The notes under the pieces were generated by a model. The model saw nothing but the letters and a program-made list of their open reading frames with translations. It was not told the DNA's origin and ran no database searches. 37,113 nucleotides of DNA from Bacteroidales bacterium (GTDB lineage: Bacteria > Bacteroidota > Bacteroidia > Bacteroidales > Muribaculaceae), in assembly GCA_014800785.1 (NCBI GenBank), contig JAAVFK010000018.1:166118-203230 (forward strand), in the 5' to 3' direction. Shown here in pieces: positions 32,086 through 37,113 of this stretch (positions are counted from its first letter, which is position 1; each line of letters opens with the position of its first letter). Both the position numbers and the translations under genes were made by a program.

Positions 32086-33228
32086 TTATCCATGCACCTC
32101 AACTTTGGAGGTCGCAGGAAGTGTCGCATTGCGGCGCTCGGTCTCTTCAACCACGCGGTCGGCGAGAGCGGAGAACGCTTCGGCTTCGGGATTGCCACCC
32201 TCAAGCGCGGAAGTATTCTGCTCGGCAACGAGCGAGAGGGCTGTGGGATGTCCGAGGTCGAGGGTCTCGCAGATCTGGGCCACGAGGGGAATCTGCGCGA
32301 GCAGCGGGAGATCGAGTTCTTTGGCAAGACGTTCGGCTCCACCCTGGCCGAAGATATAGTATTTCTCGTCGGGATGGGGAGCGGGGGTGAACCAGGCCAT
32401 GTTCTCAACCACACCGAGAACCGGGACATTCACCTTGTCGCCTTGGAACATGGCTATACCTTTGCGGGCGTCGGCCAAGGCGACTTCCTGAGGAGTGGAG
32501 ACCACCACCACTCCGGTGATGGCCAGTGTCTGCACGAGTGTCAGGTGGATATCGCTCGTTCCGGGTGGCATATCGATCAGGAAGTAGTCGAGATCGCCCC
32601 ACCAGGCGTCGGTAATCAGCTGTTTGAGGGCGTTGCTGGCCATGCCGCCACGCCAGAGCACAGCCTCATCGCGCTTGACAACAAAACCGATGGAGAGCAT
32701 CTTGACACCGTACTTCTCCACGGGTTCGATCCAGTCGCGGCCGTTCTGGTTGACCATGTAAAGCTGTTCGTCTTCGACTCCGAACATTTTCGGCATCGAG
32801 GGACCGAAGATGTCAGCGTCCAGAAGGCCGACCTTGTAACCCTTTGCGGCGAGCGCGACGGCGAGGTTGGCGGCCACGGTAGATTTGCCGACACCACCCT
32901 TGCCGGAAGAGACGCCGATGATATTCTTCACCCCGGGAAGCGGATTCTCGGGCTTAGGAGCGTGGGCAGCCTGACGGAACTTCACGCTGATACGGTCTTT
33001 CACGTCAATGTCGGGCGACGCATAGACCGGGAGGGCCGCTTCGGCGGCGCGCACCACAGACTTGATGAACGGGTCGGTGGGTTTGTCGAAAATAAGCGAG
33101 AACGAAACCTTGTTTCCGTCGATTCGGATATCATCCTCGACCATCTCGTTTTCGACGATATTCTTCCCGTTGCCGGGATATTTCACGTTTTTCAGGGCCT
33201 CAATAATGAGGTTTGGATATAGAGCCAT
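32086..33228 (-). CDS. Mrp/NBP35 family iron-sulfur carrier ATPase
   Basis: The 380-aa protein has an N-terminal MIP18/DUF59 domain (~1-95) and a ParA-like ATPase with the deviant Walker A GVSSGKGGVGKSTVAANLAVAL, GLLDADIFGPSMPKMFG, and DYFLIDMPPGTSD. Mrp/ApbC proteins carry Fe-S clusters to target enzymes in the cytoplasm. The C-terminal CxxC of some homologs is not obvious. It is the last gene behind trmB (33 bp), a neighbourhood suggesting one operon. Confidence 0.94.
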   Translation of the reverse strand: MALYPNLIIEALKNVKYPGNGKNIVENEMVEDDIRIDGNKVSFSLIFDKPTDPFIKSVVRAAEAALPVYASPDIDVKDRISVKFRQAAHAPKPENPLPGVKNIIGVSSGKGGVGKSTVAANLAVALAAKGYKVGLLDADIFGPSMPKMFGVEDEQLYMVNQNGRDWIEPVEKYGVKMLSIGFVVKRDEAVLWRGGMASNALKQLITDAWWGDLDYFLIDMPPGTSDIHLTLVQTLAITGVVVVSTPQEVALADARKGIAMFQGDKVNVPVLGVVENMAWFTPAPHPDEKYYIFGQGGAERLAKELDLPLLAQIPLVAQICETLDLGHPTALSLVAEQNTSALEGGNPEAEAFSALADRVVEETERRNATLPATSKVEVHG

Positions 33229-33260
33229 TACGATTCAGATTTCTTGGGAGGTATTTGGAT

Positions 33261-34019
33261 TCATTCGGCCGAGCGGGAGCCATCGGCCACTCCGCGCGGA
33301 TAGGCGCGGTAGTCGTCGCGCTCTATGTCGTCGGTCTCGGGTTCGAGCAGCTCGCCATCATGAAGCTTGAAGGATATGAGCTTTATCTTCTTTCCGCGCG
33401 ACAGCCACTGGGCTTCATAGAAAGTCTTGATGGCGGTGGCGGGGTCCTCGTTTCCTTCGCCGTAAAGGTCCGCGGTCTGTCTCAGGACCTCGAAGCCGTT
33501 CAGCTCGACAAGACGGCGCGTATATTCGTAGAGGAAAGGGGAATCGGTCTTCAGATGAATCACTCCGCCGGGGCGCAATATCTTGCGATAGTCCTTAAGG
33601 AAGCGGGTCGAGGTCAGTCTCTTCCGCGTCTTCTGCATCTGCGGATCCGGAAAGGTGATCCAAATCTCGTCGACCTCCTCGGGGGCGAAGAAGTTCGAGA
33701 TAAGCTCGATCTCGGTTCTGAGGAACGCGGCGTTGGGGATCCCGCGCTCTTCTACCTGACGGGCACCGCTCCACATCCGCGCACCCTTGATGTCGATTCC
33801 GATATAGTTGCGTTCCGGATGTGCTTCGGAGAGGCCGACGGTGTATTCACCTTTGCCACATCCGAGTTCGAGAGTCACCGGAGAGTCGTTATGGAAGAAA
33901 TCCGAGGTCCATTTCCCCTTATAAGGGAAATCCCCGGCCACAACGACGTGACGGGGATATTGAAGGACACACTCGAACCGATCCATGTCGGCAAATTTCT
34001 TCAATTTGTTTTTTCCCAT
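33261..34019 (-). CDS. trmB: tRNA (guanine-N7-)-methyltransferase
   Basis: The 252-aa enzyme makes m7G at position 46 of tRNA using SAM. Motifs are LELGCGKGEYTVGLSEAHPE (SAM binding), YIGIDIKGARMWSGA, ITFPDPQMQKTRKRLT (catalytic PDP region) and HLKTDSPFLYEYT. Length is close to other Bacteroidetes TrmB. It lies 27 bp after the LRR gene and 32 bp before mrp. Confidence 0.95.
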   Translation of the reverse strand: MGKNKLKKFADMDRFECVLQYPRHVVVAGDFPYKGKWTSDFFHNDSPVTLELGCGKGEYTVGLSEAHPERNYIGIDIKGARMWSGARQVEERGIPNAAFLRTEIELISNFFAPEEVDEIWITFPDPQMQKTRKRLTSTRFLKDYRKILRPGGVIHLKTDSPFLYEYTRRLVELNGFEVLRQTADLYGEGNEDPATAIKTFYEAQWLSRGKKIKLISFKLHDGELLEPETDDIERDDYRAYPRGVADGSRSAE

Positions 34020-34046
34020 AGATTTAGGTTGGAGATGTGTGGGTTA

Positions 34047-35447
34047 TCAGTTGATGAGAAGTTTGTATGTGTAGAGGCCGGCCGAGGTCTTCACGCGCAC
34101 GACCAGCATATTCTCGTCGGTCGAGAGCGTGGTCTCGAAGTTCTCGGCCATAGGCGAGACATTGAGAAGCAATGCGCCTGCAAGCGAGTAGACCTCCACC
34201 CTTTCGATCGCGAGCGGAGAGTCAATCTTGAGGATGCCGTTCTCATAGACGATACGGTTATCAGCCATGACGTTTTCAATCACGTCGTTGCCGGTATAGG
34301 CGCCGGTATAGATGTTGAAACGTCCCCATACGGGATGTTCTTTCCAAACATTCTCGGTGTTGTCAGCTACATGGAGCATCACCGACGGCGTGTCGATCCC
34401 TACGAAAGCGGTTTCGTCGGCCTCGGGGACATTGTCACCGAGAGCTCGGGCGTCGATACGTTCCAACGTCTCGACATTTCTGAGCGCGCCGGCTCCGACA
34501 GAGGTAAGTCCGGGAGAAAGGATGAGCTCAATCGCCATTGTGTTGGCGAGCGAGAAATCACCGGCAGAAGTCGTTTCAGACATCAGCGTGTTGGAGTCGA
34601 AAGATGAGCAGTTGGCCGCAAAGAGCGCCGGGAGATTGTGGGGTGCGTTGACGATGGTCTGCAGATTGGTGTCGTCCATCAGCACGCCGTTTCCGAACGT
34701 CACACCGGGAGCAAAGTTAATTTCCACAAGGCGCGACATACCGGCCAGCGCATAGTCGGCAAAATTAGTGACGCCATCCACATTGAGTGTCTTGATAGCC
34801 GTTCCGTCGAAGCAGTGGCTGCCGATCGAACGCAGAGAGAGAGGAAGTGTCACCGTCGAGAGCGACGAGCATCCGGCGAATAGATTGGCCGGCAACGCAG
34901 TCAACGACGCGCGGGAAAGATCGGCCTCCTTGAGCGCCGTATCGTTGGCAAAGGCATAGACACCTATCGACGACACCGACGACGGAAGAGTCGCCGAGGT
35001 CAGAGAGGAGCATCCGTAGAAGGCGTGCTCTCCGATAGTCCGCAGACCCGAGGGGAGCGTTACAGACTTCAGATCCGAGTCAGCGAATGCTCCGGCACCG
35101 ATCTCGACGGTACCCGAAGGGAGGGTCACCGAGGTATAGGGGGCTTTGAAGAAGGTGTACTGGGGGATGAGGTTCTCACGATAGTAGCTCTGGCCGTGGG
35201 AGTCGCGGTTAAGATCGGAATAGGCCACGATCTTGGCTCCTGACATATCGAGAGTGGTGACCTTGACCTCGGCGAGCGCACGCAGGTCGCGGACATCAAT
35301 CTCGCCCTTGATCTTCAGTTCGTCGTCAGTCAGCGATATACCTTTGAGTTCTGATTCAAGAGAACCCGGCGTAGCGGTTATGGTGGTTCCGTTTGCCGCG
35401 AAGATAACCGCGGACAGCACAACGGAGAAGAGAATCGTTCGTTTCAT
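34047..35447 (-). CDS. BspA-like LRR_5 secreted protein with C-terminal sorting-like domain
   Basis: The 466-aa protein has a signal peptide (MKRTILFSVVLSAVIFAANG), an N-terminal ~80-residue domain (LKIKGEIDVRDLRALAEVKVTTLDMSGAKI), LRR_5 repeats from ~100 to ~340 (SVTLPSGLRTIGEHAFYGC; TVTLPLSLRSIGSHCFDG), and a C-terminal beta domain (VEVYSLAGALLLN ... GLYTYKLLIN) like Bacteroidetes sorting/anchor domains. Likely exposed at the surface for adhesion. It heads the strand before trmB and mrp, although the link is probably only positional. Confidence 0.87.
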   Translation of the reverse strand: MKRTILFSVVLSAVIFAANGTTITATPGSLESELKGISLTDDELKIKGEIDVRDLRALAEVKVTTLDMSGAKIVAYSDLNRDSHGQSYYRENLIPQYTFFKAPYTSVTLPSGTVEIGAGAFADSDLKSVTLPSGLRTIGEHAFYGCSSLTSATLPSSVSSIGVYAFANDTALKEADLSRASLTALPANLFAGCSSLSTVTLPLSLRSIGSHCFDGTAIKTLNVDGVTNFADYALAGMSRLVEINFAPGVTFGNGVLMDDTNLQTIVNAPHNLPALFAANCSSFDSNTLMSETTSAGDFSLANTMAIELILSPGLTSVGAGALRNVETLERIDARALGDNVPEADETAFVGIDTPSVMLHVADNTENVWKEHPVWGRFNIYTGAYTGNDVIENVMADNRIVYENGILKIDSPLAIERVEVYSLAGALLLNVSPMAENFETTLSTDENMLVVRVKTSAGLYTYKLLIN

Positions 35448-35451
35448 TTTA

Positions 35452-35459
35452 CAAAGTTA
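35452..35459 (-). promoter_or_regulatory. TAACTTTG box abutting the LRR gene start
   Basis: A perfect TAnnTTTG match ends 4 nt before the ATG at 35447, which would put the transcription start within the first codons. No TTG is found at -33. Either chance or a leaderless arrangement. Confidence 0.35.
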
Positions 35460-35556
35460 CAAAATCTTCCGGAAAATCCCGCCTGTTTCCGAACGGAAGT
35501 GTCAGGAGCAGAGGTTTATGAAACGCCCATGAGGAGACCCTGGCGGACATTTCCAT

Positions 35557-35594
35557 ATTCAAGCAGTATTAGAGCATTCAAGCAGTATTAGAGC
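35557..35594. repeat. Perfect 19-bp tandem duplication
   Basis: ATTCAAGCAGTATTAGAGC occurs twice head to tail with no spacer, 8 nt past the stop codon of the PorZ-like gene. It is the only notable feature of the 154-bp gap besides the box at 35452. Confidence 0.9.
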
Positions 35595-35601
35595 GCGATG
35601 A

Positions 35602-37113
35602 TCAGTTGACAACAAGCACCTTGCCGACGCGGGAGAGACCCGAATCGGACTCACCGCCGGAAGCAAGGATATAGTAGACACCGGAAGGCACGCGCTTTCC
35701 GTTCAGGTTGGCCGCATCCCACTGGATCGTGCCCCCCTCAACACGTCCGAGTTCACGGACTGTGTTGCCGTGGGCATCGGTGATCTTCACCAGCGCGCCT
35801 TCGGTCAGGCCGTCGATGGTAACCCATCCGAAATATTCAGGACGAACGGGGTTCGGGAAGACGCGGAGGTTGTCGAAGTCGCTGCCGTCACCTTCGCCCG
35901 AGGGGAAGAACTCGCAGAGACCCTTTGCCGTAGAGATCATCAGCGATCCTGTAGCGTCGTTCCAGCCGATTCCATAGACATTGTTGTCGGGAAGCGAAGA
36001 GGTCTCAGCGGTCCACTCACCTTTGACGACACGGCCGTCAGAGGTAGTGCAGACGATGCCGCCACCTACGGTTGCGAACCATTTACGACCGAACGGATCA
36101 TCAAGAATGTTGGAGACATCGACACCGTTGAGAAGGTAGTCCGCAAGGGAGGTTCCGTCGTCACGCGCGACCTTGATGCGGTTGACCTGAGAGGGATTGC
36201 TCATGAAGGTCGAGGGATTGACGGTGAACACACCGCTGTCTGTACCCACCCACACCAGACCGGTCGAGGGATCCTCATAGAGGGTACGGATATAGTTGTA
36301 GCTGACCGGCTGTCCATCCTGGTCATAGAAGTTAGCGGCGCTCGCTTGAACATCGTCACCGGTGTTTGCAAACGTTCCTTTGTGGTCGACCATCGCCAGA
36401 CCACCCCCATAGGTACCTAAAGATACGAGCGCACGCGTCGTGTTGCCGTTGCTTGAGAGGGGAACGACAAGCGAGTTCCAGCTGAAGTCTTTGGACTTGA
36501 CCGGAATCTTCACCCATGGTTTGAACGACTTTGCATCTTTGGTTGCGTCGATATTGGCACGCGGCCAAACCCAGATCTCCGAGGGATTGGAGGAGTCAAG
36601 GTTATTGAAGACCGACCAGAGATTCCCCTCGCGGTCAAACACCGGAGGCGCCATACGCGCCGAACGGTCCCATTTATCCGACGTCGGAAGCATGGCCACG
36701 AATTCGGGATAACCGGCTCCGCGGTCATTCTCCGTACTCATATGGAATATATCCGAGGAGTCACGAAGGCTTATTCTACCGATACCTGAAGTCAAGGAAC
36801 CGAAGTAGACATATTCGGGTTTCTTTGGGTCTATAGCAAGCCCCGACGGATTGAACATCATCATCCAGCGCGATGAGTTGGTATATCTAAGACCATGCTG
36901 GATCCAATCTCCCCCTTTAAGGGCGCTAAGCTGAATCGGTCGTATATATGAATCGGTCGGAAAATAGTTGACGTTGCCGTGATTGGAGACGAGCATCCCG
37001 TAGGTCGGATGATACTTCATATCCTGAGATATGAAGACTGTGGAAGCATTGGGCATCATATAGTCTTTCGTCACCTTCCATTCCGTGCCTTTGTTTACAC
37101 GTCTGAGACCCAG
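35602..37113 (-). CDS. PorZ-like beta-propeller protein with T9SS C-terminal domain (5' end outside window)
   Basis: The frame runs without a stop to the window edge (upstream residues LGLRRVNKGTEWKVTKDYMM), so the ORF-track start at 37074, a GTG, is not the true start. About 503 residues are visible. Most are beta-propeller repeats of the two-component-regulator type (GLAIDPKKPEYVYFGSLTSG; LYEDPSTGLVWVGTDSGVF; NVYGIGWNDATGSLMISTAKG). The last ~85 are a clear type IX sorting-like domain (NPVRPEYFGWVTIDGLTEG ... VPSGVYYILASGG). That architecture and the NPVRPEY...ITDAHGN stretch match PorZ, the surface component of the type IX secretion system. Other propeller sensors lack this tail, so PorZ is favoured, but the N-terminus is needed. 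Confidence 0.8.
   Translation of the reverse strand: MGLRRVNKGTEWKVTKDYMMPNASTVFISQDMKYHPTYGMLVSNHGNVNYFPTDSYIRPIQLSALKGGDWIQHGLRYTNSSRWMMMFNPSGLAIDPKKPEYVYFGSLTSGIGRISLRDSSDIFHMSTENDRGAGYPEFVAMLPTSDKWDRSARMAPPVFDREGNLWSVFNNLDSSNPSEIWVWPRANIDATKDAKSFKPWVKIPVKSKDFSWNSLVVPLSSNGNTTRALVSLGTYGGGLAMVDHKGTFANTGDDVQASAANFYDQDGQPVSYNYIRTLYEDPSTGLVWVGTDSGVFTVNPSTFMSNPSQVNRIKVARDDGTSLADYLLNGVDVSNILDDPFGRKWFATVGGGIVCTTSDGRVVKGEWTAETSSLPDNNVYGIGWNDATGSLMISTAKGLCEFFPSGEGDGSDFDNLRVFPNPVRPEYFGWVTIDGLTEGALVKITDAHGNTVRELGRVEGGTIQWDAANLNGKRVPSGVYYILASGGESDSGLSRVGKVLVVN

Noticed and set aside
32092-33222. Antisense ORF of 376 aa over mrp
   Set aside because: Exact mirror of the Mrp coding region, no recognisable motifs.
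33213-34607. Antisense ORF of 464 aa across trmB and the LRR gene
   Set aside because: It spans two real minus-strand genes and has no signal or domain; open only because of base composition.
36201-36728. Short minus-strand ORFs inside the PorZ-like gene
   Set aside because: Out-of-frame shadows of the propeller coding sequence.

Overview
The window looks like chromosome of a gut-type Bacteroidales, most likely a Muribaculaceae-like organism. This is inferred from several signals. Promoters match the Bacteroidetes pattern TTTG–19/20 bp–TAnnTTTG. There are SusR-like (DUF6377-type) and BspA-like LRR_5 proteins, a Cbp1-like coiled-coil lipoprotein, PorZ/type IX secretion-like C-terminal domains, and a moderately GC-rich core. 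I saw no tRNA, rRNA, CRISPR array, insertion sequence, phage or conjugation module.

Layout. (1) 1-6.6 kb is a starch locus: a partial secreted protein with a starch-binding-like module, a SusR-like membrane regulator carrying a collagen-like Gly-X-Y insert, and a divergent 1108-aa secreted GH13 alpha-amylase with duplicated Ig/CBM modules. (2) 6.6-12.9 kb is accessory envelope sequence. It holds a candidate ~300-nt structured RNA with its own promoter and terminator, two lipoproteins, an AT-rich BspA-like LRR protein, and a three-gene operon (LysM protein, coiled-coil lipoprotein, LysM/TPR/zinc-finger protein). The intergenic regions here are rich in hairpins. (3) 13.0-20.9 kb is a biosynthetic block: purC, a strong hairpin terminator, then pyrC-pyrK-pyrD-pyrF-pyrE-pyrB followed tightly by lrgA-lrgB. 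These genes encode every de novo UMP step except carbamoyl-phosphate synthase. PyrB is fused to only the zinc domain of PyrI. (4) 20.9-23.0 kb is a minus-strand CotH-kinase-like secreted protein with no ATG start, separated from lrgB by a 60-bp perfect palindrome. (5) 23.1-26.7 kb is a minus-strand asparaginase / MFS transporter / glutaminase group. (6) 26.8-30.3 kb is minus-strand: a GH24 lysozyme lipoprotein translationally coupled to an unknown lipoprotein, then a single-TM protein paired with a flippase-like membrane protein. (7) 30.3-37.1 kb has a plus-strand LRR protein, an unknown cysteine-containing secreted protein, then trmB-mrp behind an LRR protein, and a PorZ-like protein cut by the window edge.

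How the parts work together. The starch genes probably form a sensing-and-degradation unit in which the regulator controls the divergent amylase. The pyr operon makes UMP from carbamoyl phosphate, aspartate and PRPP. AnsA and GlsA both release ammonia, from asparagine and glutamine, and the MFS protein between them may move one of these amino acids or its product. Many secreted proteins share C-terminal beta domains of the Bacteroidetes sorting/anchoring kind. One of them resembles a component of the type IX secretion machinery itself.

All calls come from reading the sequence and recalled family knowledge; no database search was run.
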